Source of the DNA: CAVQGZ01 sp942491665
GTDB taxonomy: Bacteria > Actinomycetota > Actinomycetes > Jiangellales > Jiangellaceae
DNA: 64,000 bases
Assembly (NCBI GenBank): GCA_942491665.1
Contig: CALOBR010000005.1
Coordinates: 1 to 64,000 of the forward strand
Reading direction: 5' to 3'
Part shown: positions 41,127 to 49,919 of the stretch, in pieces
Position numbering within the stretch: position 1 is the first letter of the stretch
Layout of the letters: each line of letters begins with the position of its first letter
Translations under genes and position numbers: made by a program
The notes under the pieces: generated by a model
Told to the model about the DNA's origin: nothing
The model's input: the letters and a program-made list of their open reading frames with translations, nothing else
The model's database searches: none

Positions 41127-44100
41127 CTAGTCGGGCGACTCGTTGGGCGAGCCACCCGACGGCGGCCCCAGGGGCTGGTTCAGCGAAGCCGGGCCGACGG
41201 CATCGACCAGGCCGGCAACGGCGACGCCGCTGCCGTCACGTCGGCCGGTTGCGGGGGGAAGATCGACCGGAACACCGGTCGCGGCCGCGGCCCGCGCGGG
41301 CCCGATCCCCGCCCAGGCCAGGCGCAGAACGTCCTCACCGCGCAAGAAGCGGTGGCAGCGCACGCCACCGGTGGCGCGTCCCTTGGCCGGGTACTCGGCG
41401 AAGGGCGTGACCTTCGCGGCGATCTGCTCGGTGCCGGGCAAAGCGTTCGACGACCCGGCGCCGGTGACCACGACTGTGTCGGCCTCGGGGCGGACGGCAC
41501 CGAAGAACACGACGTCGGCGCCGCCAGCCAGCTTGATACCGGCCATCCCGCCGGCTGCGCGGCCCTGCGGGCGCACCGCCGTGGCGGCGAAGTGCAGAAG
41601 CTGAGCGTCCGAGGTGATGAGCACTAGGTCGACCGCATCGTCTCTGATCTCGACCGCGCCGACGACGCGGTCACCGGGGTCGAGCCGGACGACCTCCCAG
41701 GCATCCCGGTTGCCCGGGTGGTCGGGAACCACGCGCTTGACGACGCCCTTCGCCGTGCCCAGCGCGAGCCCGGGGGAGTCCGGGTCGAGCGTGCTCAGGC
41801 ACAGCACGCGCTCACCCGCCTCGAGCGGCAAGTACTCGCTCACCGGCGCCCCGCCTGACAGCGAGGGCCCGGACGCGGTCGGCGGCAGGCCCGGAAGGTC
41901 GACGACGCCGAGCCGCAGCATGCGTCCGGCGCTGGTCACAGCCCCGATCTCACCCCGTGACGAGGTCGGCGCGGCCGACACGATCACGTCGTGCGTGCTC
42001 CGTGCCTCGCCGGGCACCGGGGTCTCGGCCGACGTGGTGCGGGCCAGCAGGCCCGTGGACGACAGCAGCACCCAGCACGGGCCGTCCTCCTCCTCCAGCG
42101 CGGCCGTCGTGGGCGCGGGTGAGGCCGCCGACTCCAGCAGTACCGTGCGCCGCGGCGTGGAGTGCGCGCGAGCCACGTCGGCGAGCTCATCGGACACGAG
42201 CTGTCGCAGCGCCGCCTCGTCGTCGAGGATCTCGGTGAGCCGGGCGATCTCGGCCCTCAGGTCATCGGCCTCTGACTCCAGCGACAGACGGTCGAACTTG
42301 GTCAGCCGGCGCAGCGGTGTGTCGAGGATGTACTGAGACTGCGTCTCGGACAGGTCGAAGATCGACATCAGCCGCGACTTGGCGGCCGCAGCGTCGTCGG
42401 ACGAGCGGATCACCGCGATCACCTCGTCGATGTCGAGCAGCGCCACAAGCAACCCGTCGACCAGGTGCAGCCGGTCGAGCCGGCGCTGGCGGCGGAACTG
42501 CGAACGGCGGCGCACCACGTCGAAGCGGTGCGTGAGGTACACCTCGAGCAGCTGCTTGAGCCCGAGGGTGCGGGGCTGGCCGTCCACGAGCGCGACGTTG
42601 TTGATGCCGAACGTGGTCTCCAGCGAGGTCAGCCGGTAGAGGTGCTCCAGCACCGCCTCGGGCACGAAGCCACTCTTGATCTCGATCACGAGGCGAAGGC
42701 CGGACGAGCGGTCGGTGTAGTCCTCGACGTCGAGGATGCCCTGCAGCTTCTTCGCCCGTACGAGCTGGGCGATCTTCTCCCGCACCTGTTCCGGGCCGAC
42801 CGTGTAGGGCAGCTCGGTGACCACGAGGGCCTTCTTGCGGGCGGTCACGTTCTCGACCCGCACGGACGCGCGGGTGCGGAAGGTGCCCCGTCCCGTGGCG
42901 TAGGCCTCGCGGATGCCGTCGAGCCCGACGATCTTGCCGCCGGTCGGCAGGTCGGGTCCGGGCACGAAGCGCATGAGCTGGTCGAGCGTGGCGTCGGGGT
43001 GGTCGATCAGGTGCCGGGCTGCCGCCACGATCTCGCCGAGGTTGTGCGGGGCCATGTTGGTGGCCATGCCCACCGCGATTCCGGAGGCTCCGTTGACCAG
43101 CAGGTTCGGGTAGGCCGCGGGCAGGACGCCCGGCTGGGTCTCGCGTCCGTCGTAGTTCGGGACCATGTCGACGACGTCCTCGTCGATCGACGTGGTGAGC
43201 AGCATGGCCGGCTCGGCGAGCCGGGCCTCGGTGTTGTGGTGGACGAAGCCACCGGCCAGGAACGAGTGGTCGTCGGAGTCGACGCGCAGCGAGTAGACCG
43301 GCTGTGGCGGACCGTGGGTGACCCGGGCGACCGGGACGAGGCGCCAGCCCGCGGCGCTGGTGGGCGGCACGGGCACTGCGCAGCGGTCGACGACGGCCGC
43401 GACCTCGTCCGCCAAGGACGTCTGCAGACCGATGCGCTCGACGAAGGCTGCGAGCTCGCGCCGCCCACGCAGCACGAGGCGGCGGCTGGCTCGCCGCGGC
43501 GCGTGGACGTGGGCGTGGATACCGAACTCGGTCAGCAGCTCTTGGACGTCGCGAACCAGCACCTGGCTGGCCAGGGTGAGGCCCAGGCGCGGTCCGCCCG
43601 CGGTCGGGGTCTGCAGCGTCGCGGCGCTGTCGAACAGCGCGGACAGGAACGAGCGCTTGAGGCCGGGACCTGAGCGCCAGACGATGTCGGGGACTCGCCG
43701 CTGCTCGTCGGGCACGCTCAACACGTCGGCGAGCACCGTGCCGTCCAGCCGGTCGAGGTGGGCGACCTCCACCTCGCTGATCTCCCGCTCCAGGCGGCGT
43801 GTCTCGCGGTGCCCGGTGCGCCGGTGCGCCCCGACATGCTCGTCGAACGCGCCGAGAACACGCGCGAAGTAGTCGGAGTCGTCCGTGGAATACCCGGCCG
43901 TGTCACGCCCGGCCCAGCCGCCCACCACCCAGGCCCCAAGCAGCAGCCCGACCTGCGCCTCCCGCGGCGTCGGCAACGCCGTGGTCCAGGCATGCTGGGC
44001 GAGCACGAGGTGCTCGCCAACGACCAGCTCGTCCAGGCGCCGCCAGCCCGACCCGGTGAGCACTGGGTGGTTCGCGGTGCCCTCGACCAGGTGACCGCTC

Positions 44101-44681
44101 GTGGTCTCGACCTGGCGCACCGGGTGGGTGCCGGAGTGGAACGCCCGGGACGCATGCACAGGCTTGCCGTCGCGGTCGAGGACGTCGAGGTCGATGTCGA
44201 CGTCGCTGTTGGGCTCGTTCGAGGCGACCTGGGCGATCGGCAGCGTGCTGCCGTCGGCCAGGCGCACCCGCGTCGTGCCGGGAACGCAGTAGCGGTAGGC
44301 CGCTGGCCCGTCGTCCTGCGAGCCGAAGTTGCCGTGCCCGTCCACGAGCGGCACCCGCATCGACCATGACTGCGCCATGCGCACCATGGCCTCGTAGATC
44401 GCGGAGTCCCCGTGCGGGTGCAGCCGCCCCATCACCTCGCCGACCACGCGCGCGCACTTGACGTGGCCACGGTCGGGCCGCAGCCCCATCTCAGCCATCG
44501 TGTAGAGGATGCGGCGCTGAACCGGCTTCAACCCGTCGCGGGCGTCGGGGATGGCGCGGGCGTAGATGACGGAGTAGGCGTACTCGAGAAACGAGTCACG
44601 CATCTCGTCGCCGACGTCGACGTCACTGATGCGTTCGACGAACGGTTCGTCGGGGATGGACGACTTCGAGCGGCGGGCCAC
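41127..44681 (-). CDS. parC: DNA topoisomerase IV subunit A containing an intein
   Basis: 1184 residues as translated; about 832 after removal of a 352-residue intein. The mature protein is the DNA-cleaving subunit: start ARRSKSSIPDEPFVERI, then YSVIYARAIPDARDGLKPVQ, helix-turn-helix region HPHGDSAIYEAMVRMAQ, FGSQDDGPAAYRY with the catalytic Tyr directly before the intein, then TEARLAEPAML. Later comes the beta-propeller region with repeated Gly/Asp-rich blades (LALGTAKGVVKRVV). The GTG at 44681 was chosen: upstream codons in the open frame have no homology and would overlap the divergent gene's promoter. A GACAAT box lies six bases before it. Confidence 0.92.
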   Translation of the reverse strand: MARRSKSSIPDEPFVERISDVDVGDEMRDSFLEYAYSVIYARAIPDARDGLKPVQRRILYTMAEMGLRPDRGHVKCARVVGEVMGRLHPHGDSAIYEAMVRMAQSWSMRVPLVDGHGNFGSQDDGPAAYRYCVPGTTRVRLADGSTLPIAQVASNEPNSDVDIDLDVLDRDGKPVHASRAFHSGTHPVRQVETTSGHLVEGTANHPVLTGSGWRRLDELVVGEHLVLAQHAWTTALPTPREAQVGLLLGAWVVGGWAGRDTAGYSTDDSDYFARVLGAFDEHVGAHRRTGHRETRRLEREISEVEVAHLDRLDGTVLADVLSVPDEQRRVPDIVWRSGPGLKRSFLSALFDSAATLQTPTAGGPRLGLTLASQVLVRDVQELLTEFGIHAHVHAPRRASRRLVLRGRRELAAFVERIGLQTSLADEVAAVVDRCAVPVPPTSAAGWRLVPVARVTHGPPQPVYSLRVDSDDHSFLAGGFVHHNTEARLAEPAMLLTTSIDEDVVDMVPNYDGRETQPGVLPAAYPNLLVNGASGIAVGMATNMAPHNLGEIVAAARHLIDHPDATLDQLMRFVPGPDLPTGGKIVGLDGIREAYATGRGTFRTRASVRVENVTARKKALVVTELPYTVGPEQVREKIAQLVRAKKLQGILDVEDYTDRSSGLRLVIEIKSGFVPEAVLEHLYRLTSLETTFGINNVALVDGQPRTLGLKQLLEVYLTHRFDVVRRRSQFRRQRRLDRLHLVDGLLVALLDIDEVIAVIRSSDDAAAAKSRLMSIFDLSETQSQYILDTPLRRLTKFDRLSLESEADDLRAEIARLTEILDDEAALRQLVSDELADVARAHSTPRRTVLLESAASPAPTTAALEEEDGPCWVLLSSTGLLARTTSAETPVPGEARSTHDVIVSAAPTSSRGEIGAVTSAGRMLRLGVVDLPGLPPTASGPSLSGGAPVSEYLPLEAGERVLCLSTLDPDSPGLALGTAKGVVKRVVPDHPGNRDAWEVVRLDPGDRVVGAVEIRDDAVDLVLITSDAQLLHFAATAVRPQGRAAGGMAGIKLAGGADVVFFGAVRPEADTVVVTGAGSSNALPGTEQIAAKVTPFAEYPAKGRATGGVRCHRFLRGEDVLRLAWAGIGPARAAAATGVPVDLPPATGRRDGSGVAVAGLVDAVGPASLNQPLGPPSGGSPNESPD
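43233..44288 (-). other. Intein in ParC with a degenerate LAGLIDADG endonuclease domain
   Basis: A 352-residue protein insert placed between the catalytic Tyr and the following Thr-Glu of the ParC extein, the same site used by GyrA inteins. Splicing residues are intact: Cys1 (CVPGTTRVRLADG), block B TANHPVL with TxxH, block F PVYSLRV, and the C-terminal GGFVHHN with His-Asn followed by Thr+1. The middle contains two dodecapeptide-like motifs, LLGAWVVGG and FLSALFDSAA, but the catalytic Asp of each is replaced (Gly and Ala). So the insert should still splice but its homing endonuclease is probably inactive. Confidence 0.88.
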
Positions 44682-44756
44682 GCGGACATTGTCGCTGAGG
44701 CCCCCGACACATCGATGGCGGGACTCACCGGCTGCCCCACCGTCGCCCGCGCCGTC

Positions 44757-44762
44757 TAGCGT
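44757..44762 (+). promoter_or_regulatory. -10 box (TAGCGT), leaderless
   Basis: TAGCGT lies 7 nt before the GTG at 44770 and no ribosome binding site is present. It is divergent from the parC start with 88 bp between starts. Confidence 0.5.
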
Positions 44763-44769
44763 GTCGCCA

Positions 44770-45843
44770 GTGCCGGGCGAGCTGACGAGCGACAGGACGG
44801 GCGTGCCGACGTGCCGCGGGTCGGGCCTGGTGGGCCACGTCGACCGTGTCTGTGCCGACGTCATCGCGCCTGCGGCGCTGGCCGTGGACGCCGACGTGGT
44901 TCCGCGCAGCCACCTTGATGCGCTGGCGCCGACCGGCATCTTCGGCGCGGCCGCGTCCCGGGGGGCGACGCCGGGCGACGTTCGGGCGGCGCATGAGCGC
45001 CTCGCGGCGGCCTGCCTGTCGACGTGGTTCGTGGTCGCTCAGCACCAGACACCGCTGCAGCTGGCCCGGGCTGCCGCGCCCGACTTGAGCGCCGCAGTCG
45101 TGCCGTTGCTGGAGAGCGGAACGTCGGTCGCGGGCATCGCCTTCTCCCACCTGCGGCGCTGGCCTCACCGTCAAGTAGAGGTTGAAAGATCCCCTGGCGG
45201 TTGGCGCTTCACCGGGACCGCGCCTTGGTACACGGGCTGGGGGATCAACGACGTCGCCGTGATCGCCGGTGCCAGCTCGACCGGGGAGGTGGTGTTCGCC
45301 CTGGCCCCAGCTGAGGCGCAGCCCGCTCTACGTCCGGGCGAACCGGCGCAGACGCTGGCAATGACCGCCGCGCGCACGGTGCCCCTGCACCTGGACGGCC
45401 TGGTCGTGCCGGACGACGGCGTGCTCGCCGTCACGCCCATCCAGCAGTGGGCAGCGGCCGACCGCACCAAGACCGCCAACGTGTCCCCGTCCGTGCTCGG
45501 CGTCACGAACGCGGCCGTGGACCGCCTGCTGGCGGGGCCTGACGAGTCGGGTCGGGCGGCGGGGGCCCGGATCGCCGAGCGGAGCGCGTCGGTTCGTGAC
45601 CAGGCCTACAACCTGATCGACGACGTGGACGCCTATGAGCGGCTCGACCAGCGCCTCGAGCTGCGCGCGCAGGCACTCCGGCTGTGCGTCGACGCGACGA
45701 CCGCACTTGTCGTGTCGCGCGGTGGACGGGCGATGCTGACCAGCGACGACGCGCAGATGCTGGCCCGGTGGGCGCTCTTCTTGACCGTCCAGGCGCAGAC
45801 GCCGGCCCTACGCGAGGCCCTGCTTACCACCGTCGCCCGCTGA
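44770..45843 (+). CDS. Acyl-CoA dehydrogenase-like flavoprotein
   Basis: 357 residues with the acyl-CoA dehydrogenase layout: helical N-terminal domain (LVGHVDRVCADVIAPAALAV, then LAAACLSTWFVVAQHQTPL), a central beta domain (GTSVAGIAFSHLRRWPHRQ, GGWRFTGTAPWYTGWGINDV) and a helical C-terminal domain (YERLDQRLELRAQALRLCVD). The catalytic Glu usual for the family is not obvious, and the protein resembles the HpaC-like/oxygenase branch; the substrate is unknown. The GTG at 44770 has the leaderless arrangement. It ends eleven bases from the convergent VKOR gene. Confidence 0.75.
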   Translation: MPGELTSDRTGVPTCRGSGLVGHVDRVCADVIAPAALAVDADVVPRSHLDALAPTGIFGAAASRGATPGDVRAAHERLAAACLSTWFVVAQHQTPLQLARAAAPDLSAAVVPLLESGTSVAGIAFSHLRRWPHRQVEVERSPGGWRFTGTAPWYTGWGINDVAVIAGASSTGEVVFALAPAEAQPALRPGEPAQTLAMTAARTVPLHLDGLVVPDDGVLAVTPIQQWAAADRTKTANVSPSVLGVTNAAVDRLLAGPDESGRAAGARIAERSASVRDQAYNLIDDVDAYERLDQRLELRAQALRLCVDATTALVVSRGGRAMLTSDDAQMLARWALFLTVQAQTPALREALLTTVAR

Positions 45844-45854
45844 ACCAGCCACCG

Positions 45855-46517
45855 TCAGAGCAGGGCGCGCCACTCGTCGAGGAACACGATGCCGATCATG
45901 GCGGCCAGCACGACGAACCACAGACCCACCAGCCACCAGCGCAGCGCGAGCAGGTCACCGATGACGGTGCTGCGCGCGACCCGGTCGCCGAGCGCGCCAC
46001 GAGGCAGCGCGTAGGCCGACACGACCGCAAACAGCGGCGTCGTGGCCACCCACACCACCATGCAGTAAGGGCACAGCGCCTCGATCGAGAACAGGCTCTC
46101 GACGATCAGCCAGTGCATGAACGCCACGGCGCCCAGGCCACCGAGCCAGAGCCCGGTCCAGTACCAGCGCTGCATGCGTGCCCCGGCGAGCATGGCGGCC
46201 CCTGTGGCGATGATCACGGGGAAGCCGGCGACGCCCAGCAGCGGGTTGGGAAACCCGAACACCTCGCCCTGCGGGCTGAGCATCGCTGAGGTGCAGGTCA
46301 CGATGGGGTTGATGCTGCAGGTCGGCACGTAGTCGGGGTCAGTCGCGACCGCGATGCGCTCGATCATCAGGGCAATGGACGCCCCCAGGCCGACCGTGCC
46401 CAGCACGACCATCAGCCAGGCGGTGCGTACCGCTGAGACCAGGTCGGCGCTGGGCGTCGCCTCGCGATCGTCGGCGGGGTGGACCGCCTCGGCACCCGGG
46501 GCGGTGGTCGTGGCCAT
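45855..46517 (-). CDS. Vitamin K epoxide reductase (VKOR) family protein
   Basis: 220 residues with an N-terminal cytosolic tail and about five transmembrane segments. Bacterial VKOR passes electrons from newly formed disulfides (through a DsbA-type partner) to quinones. The redox pair is CPYC in SIEALCPYCMVVW (about residue 148), and the loop pair is in PTCSINPIVTC (about 67-75); a conserved Ser lies between them in MLSPQGEVFGFPN. This gives the four cysteines needed. The protein fits oxidative folding outside the membrane; the DsbA-like gene near 22 kb is cytosolic-type and not a clear partner. The TATCCT box precedes the ATG by seven bases. Confidence 0.9.
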   Translation of the reverse strand: MATTTAPGAEAVHPADDREATPSADLVSAVRTAWLMVVLGTVGLGASIALMIERIAVATDPDYVPTCSINPIVTCTSAMLSPQGEVFGFPNPLLGVAGFPVIIATGAAMLAGARMQRWYWTGLWLGGLGAVAFMHWLIVESLFSIEALCPYCMVVWVATTPLFAVVSAYALPRGALGDRVARSTVIGDLLALRWWLVGLWFVVLAAMIGIVFLDEWRALL

Positions 46518-46524
46518 AGGACAC

Positions 46525-46530
46525 AGGATA
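46525..46530 (-). promoter_or_regulatory. -10 box (TATCCT) of the VKOR gene, leaderless
   Basis: On the minus strand TATCCT lies 7 nt before the ATG at 46517, with no ribosome binding site. Confidence 0.5.
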
Positions 46531-46569
46531 AGTCGTCGGAGTCGGTCTGCCTGAACGGCGATCGGGGGA

Positions 46570-46575
46570 TACGTT
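46570..46575 (+). promoter_or_regulatory. -10 box (TACGTT) of the GNAT/acyl-CoA synthetase gene, leaderless
   Basis: TACGTT lies 7 nt before the ATG at 46583. With the divergent VKOR box about 40 bp away, both promoters sit in the 65-bp gap. Confidence 0.45.
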
Positions 46576-46582
46576 TCCTCCC

Positions 46583-49288
46583 ATGACTGCCTCCGCGATG
46601 TCGCCCGCGTCGGGGGGCACGGCGGTGCAGGACAGCTCCTACCCCGCGCACTGGGAAGCCGACATCGTCCTCGCCGACGGCGCGACCGCCCACATCAGGC
46701 CGATCGACCCCGACGACGCCGAGATGCTGGTCGCTTTCTACGCCCGCGTCAGCGAGGAGTCGAAGTACTACCGCTTCTTCGCGCCCCGTCCCATGCTCAG
46801 CGAGCGCGACGTGCGCAACTACACCACGGTCGACAACGACGACCGGGTCGCCCTCATCATCACCGTGGGCGAGAAGATGATCGGCGTCGGACGCTACGAC
46901 CGCATCGGGGTCGGGGCGCCCGCCGCCGAGGTCGCCTTCTTGGTCGAGGACGCCCACCACGGACGCGGGCTGGGAAGCGTGCTGCTCGAGCACATGGCCC
47001 AGGCTGCCCGCGAGCGCGGCGTGCGCAAGTTCGTCGCCGACGTCCTGCCCGCAAACCGCAAGATGGTCAAGGTGTTCACCGACGCCGGCTACTCCGTGGA
47101 GCCGACGTTCGAGGACGGCGTGCTGCACGTCGAGTTCGACATCGACCCCACCGACGAGTCCCTCGCGGTCCAGGCGGCACGCGAGCAGCGCGCCGACGCC
47201 CGGTCCATCGCCCGGCTGATCACCCCGTCGTCGGTGGCGGTCGTCGGGGCGAGTCGCCAGCGCGACAAGATCGGGCAAGCACTGGTGCGCAACCTGGTCT
47301 CCGGTGGTTTCACCGGCCCGGTCTACGCCGTGAACCCCGAGGCGCCGGCGATCGCCGGCGTGCCCGCCTTCCCGAGCCTGGCCGACGTCCCGTCCGACGT
47401 CGACGTCTGCATCGTGGCCGTCCCGGCCGAGGCCGTCCCCGACGTGGTGCGTGACGCGGCCACCAAGAAGGTGCGCGGACTGGTTGTGGTGTCGGCCGGC
47501 TTCGCCGACGCCGGGCCCGAGGGGCGCCTGCGCCAGCACGCCCTGACCGAGCAGGCACGGTCGAACGGCATGCGCGTGCTCGGGCCGAACTGCCTGGGCA
47601 TGGTCAACACCGACCCGGAGTTCTCGCTCAACGCCTCGGTCTCCCAGGTGATGCCCGGGCACGGGCGGATCGGCTTCTTCAGCCAGTCCGGGGCGTTCGG
47701 TCAGTCGATCCTCGCCCAGTGCGTCGACCGCGGCCTGGGCCTCTCGACATTCGTCTCTGCCGGCAACCGTGCCGACGTCTCCGGCAACGACCTGCTGCAG
47801 TACTGGACCGAGGACCCCGCCACCGACGTGGTGCTGCTCTATCTGGAGTCGATCGGTAACCCGCGCAAGTTCGGGCGCATCACCCGACGGCTGTCGCGAA
47901 CCAAACCGGTCGTGGCAGTCAAGACCGGCATGTCGACCCAGGGAGTGCCGCTGGGTCGGGACAGCTCGGCGTCGCTGGTACCCCCGGGGGCTGTGGACGC
48001 CCTGTTCAGCCAGTCCGGCGTGGTGCGGGTCGACACCCTCAACGAGATGTTCGACGTGGCCTCGCTCATGGCCTACCAGCCGCTTCCTCGCGGGCGCCGC
48101 GTCGCGGTCATCGGCAACAGCGACGCTCTTGCGCTGCTCACCCGCGACGCTGCGACCAGCGCCGGGCTCGAGGTGGTCGGTCGGCCGATCGACCTGGGAA
48201 CCGAGGCCGGCGCGGACGAGTTCGACCCCGCCCTGCGCGCCCTGGCTGCCGACGAGGACACCGACGCCATCGTCGTGGTGTACGCGCCACGGCTGGAGTC
48301 GCGCGCACCCGAGGTGGCCGCTGTGCTGGCCAGCGTCGCCGCCGGCACCGACAAACCCGTCGTCACGACCTTTCTCGGCAGCCGGGGCGTCCCGGCAGCC
48401 CTGCGCGTCGTTGACGACCTGGGTGTGCTGCAGCCCGGGTCGGTGCCCTCGTTCGCCTCCGCCGAGGAGGCGGTGCGGGCACTGGCCAAGGTGGTCGAGT
48501 ACGCCCAGTGGTGCGAGCGTCCGGTCGGCGTCGTCCCTGAGCTCGACGACGTGGACGAGGCCGTCGCTCGCGAAGTCGCGGCCAACGTGCTGGCCGAGGC
48601 ACCCGAGGGACGACAGCTGGGCACCGACGAGCTCACCGACCTGCTGGCCGCCTACGGCATCGAGCTGTACCCAATGGTGCCGGCGCCCACCGTCGAGCAG
48701 GCGGTCGCCGCGGGGGAGCGCCTGGGCTGGAACGTGGCACTCAAGGCCCGCGCCTCGCACCTGAAGAACCGGGCCGACCTGGCCGATGTCTGGCGCAACA
48801 TCGACAGCGAGCCCGAGATGCGCGACGCGTGGACGACCATGACAGGCAGCTTCGCCGGCGCCACGGAGGCGGAGTACGTCGTGCAACCCATGGCCGCCTC
48901 CGGCGTCCCGGTGGCGATGCGCGCGGTGGAGGACCCGTCTTACGGTCCGGTGCTGTCGTTCGGTGTCGGCGGCGTCGCGACCGAGGTGATCGGCGACCGT
49001 TCGTACCGCATCCCACCGCTCACCGACGTCGACGCGGTGGAGATGGTGCGCGAGGTGAAGGCGGCGCCGCTGCTCCTCGGCTTCGACGGCTCGGAGCCGG
49101 CCGACCTCGGCGCCATCGAAGACCTGCTGCACCGCCTGTCCCGACTTACCGACGACGTGCCCGAGCTGGTCGAGATCGAGCTCAACCCGGTGCTGGTGCG
49201 CACCGAGGGCATGGCCGTGGTCAACGCCTCGGCCCGGGTCGCGCCGGCCCGCTCGCGCGCCGACTGGTACACCCGCCGCCTCAGCTGA
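46583..49288 (+). CDS. GNAT acetyltransferase fused to an acyl-CoA synthetase (ADP-forming)-like region (Pat type)
   Basis: 901 residues. Residues about 20-190 form a GNAT N-acetyltransferase: VEDAHHGRGLGSVLLEHMAQ is the acetyl-CoA loop. Residues about 205-300 are a CoA-binding Rossmann domain (VAVVGASRQRDKIGQALV), about 300-480 the succinyl-CoA-synthetase-like domain (RVLGPNCLGMVNTDP, FFSQSGAFGQSIL), and about 680-895 an ATP-grasp-like domain (YGIELYPMVPAPTVEQAVA, ALKARASHLKNRADL). Protein acetyltransferases of this kind acetylate lysines in acyl-CoA synthetases. In enterobacterial Pat the GNAT domain is C-terminal; here it is N-terminal, the arrangement I know from Streptomyces PatA. The ATG at 46583 follows a leaderless promoter box. 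Confidence 0.9.
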   Translation: MTASAMSPASGGTAVQDSSYPAHWEADIVLADGATAHIRPIDPDDAEMLVAFYARVSEESKYYRFFAPRPMLSERDVRNYTTVDNDDRVALIITVGEKMIGVGRYDRIGVGAPAAEVAFLVEDAHHGRGLGSVLLEHMAQAARERGVRKFVADVLPANRKMVKVFTDAGYSVEPTFEDGVLHVEFDIDPTDESLAVQAAREQRADARSIARLITPSSVAVVGASRQRDKIGQALVRNLVSGGFTGPVYAVNPEAPAIAGVPAFPSLADVPSDVDVCIVAVPAEAVPDVVRDAATKKVRGLVVVSAGFADAGPEGRLRQHALTEQARSNGMRVLGPNCLGMVNTDPEFSLNASVSQVMPGHGRIGFFSQSGAFGQSILAQCVDRGLGLSTFVSAGNRADVSGNDLLQYWTEDPATDVVLLYLESIGNPRKFGRITRRLSRTKPVVAVKTGMSTQGVPLGRDSSASLVPPGAVDALFSQSGVVRVDTLNEMFDVASLMAYQPLPRGRRVAVIGNSDALALLTRDAATSAGLEVVGRPIDLGTEAGADEFDPALRALAADEDTDAIVVVYAPRLESRAPEVAAVLASVAAGTDKPVVTTFLGSRGVPAALRVVDDLGVLQPGSVPSFASAEEAVRALAKVVEYAQWCERPVGVVPELDDVDEAVAREVAANVLAEAPEGRQLGTDELTDLLAAYGIELYPMVPAPTVEQAVAAGERLGWNVALKARASHLKNRADLADVWRNIDSEPEMRDAWTTMTGSFAGATEAEYVVQPMAASGVPVAMRAVEDPSYGPVLSFGVGGVATEVIGDRSYRIPPLTDVDAVEMVREVKAAPLLLGFDGSEPADLGAIEDLLHRLSRLTDDVPELVEIELNPVLVRTEGMAVVNASARVAPARSRADWYTRRLS

Positions 49289-49322
49289 GCCCGCAGCGGT
49301 CGTGTCGGGCAGTCATGGAAGG

Positions 49323-49919
49323 ATGCGGCGCGTGGTGGGAGTGAGCTCGGCGGTCGCAGCGCTGCGCAAGGATGTACGCAAGACGGGGTACTACCCCGAC
49401 CTGGTGCTGGACTGCCTCGACACCGCGCTGGCCGGTGAGGCGGTGCGTGCGCACCTGGTTCACCACGAGGCGCACTTCGACGGCGACGAGCTGCGCCGCC
49501 ACGTCACCGTCCTGCTCCTCACCCCGTCGAGGCTGGTGATCGGGCACACCGACGAGTACCCCCCGGACGAGGGACATCCGAGCCCCTACGCCCTGTCGAG
49601 CACTGAGGCCGTGTCGCTGTCGCGCATCTCCAGCGTCGTGGTGACGCGCACGATCGGCATGCCCACCGCCTACAAGGCCGGCGACCCGTCGCACGAGGTG
49701 CTGCTGTCGATCGGCTGGGGTGCCGTCTCGCGGGTCGAGATGGAGCTTGCCACCTGCGGTGACCCGCAGTGCGATGCCGACCACGGCTACTCCGGCACGA
49801 TCACCGCCGACGACTTCGCGCTGCGCATGAGCCAGGCCGGTGACGGGCCGGCCGGGCCCGACCAGGCGCTGGCCTTCGCCTCGGCGCTGTCGGCGGCCAC
49901 CGGCGTCGCTGCCCGGTGA
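49323..49919 (+). CDS. DUF5998 protein
   Basis: About 198 residues. The family is conserved in actinobacteria next to the phosphodiesterase gene and has no established function. Visible features are ALRKDVRKTGYYPDLVLDCL near the start and FDGDELRRHVTVLLLTPSRL, then a segment with two cysteines, LATCGDPQCDADHGYSG. No signal peptide or membrane segment. The start is uncertain (ATG at 49323, or GTGs at 49302, 49332 and 49341). The stop overlaps the next gene (GTGA at 49916-49919), indicating translational coupling with the phosphodiesterase and, beyond it, thymidine kinase. Confidence 0.8.
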   Translation: MRRVVGVSSAVAALRKDVRKTGYYPDLVLDCLDTALAGEAVRAHLVHHEAHFDGDELRRHVTVLLLTPSRLVIGHTDEYPPDEGHPSPYALSSTEAVSLSRISSVVVTRTIGMPTAYKAGDPSHEVLLSIGWGAVSRVEMELATCGDPQCDADHGYSGTITADDFALRMSQAGDGPAGPDQALAFASALSAATGVAAR

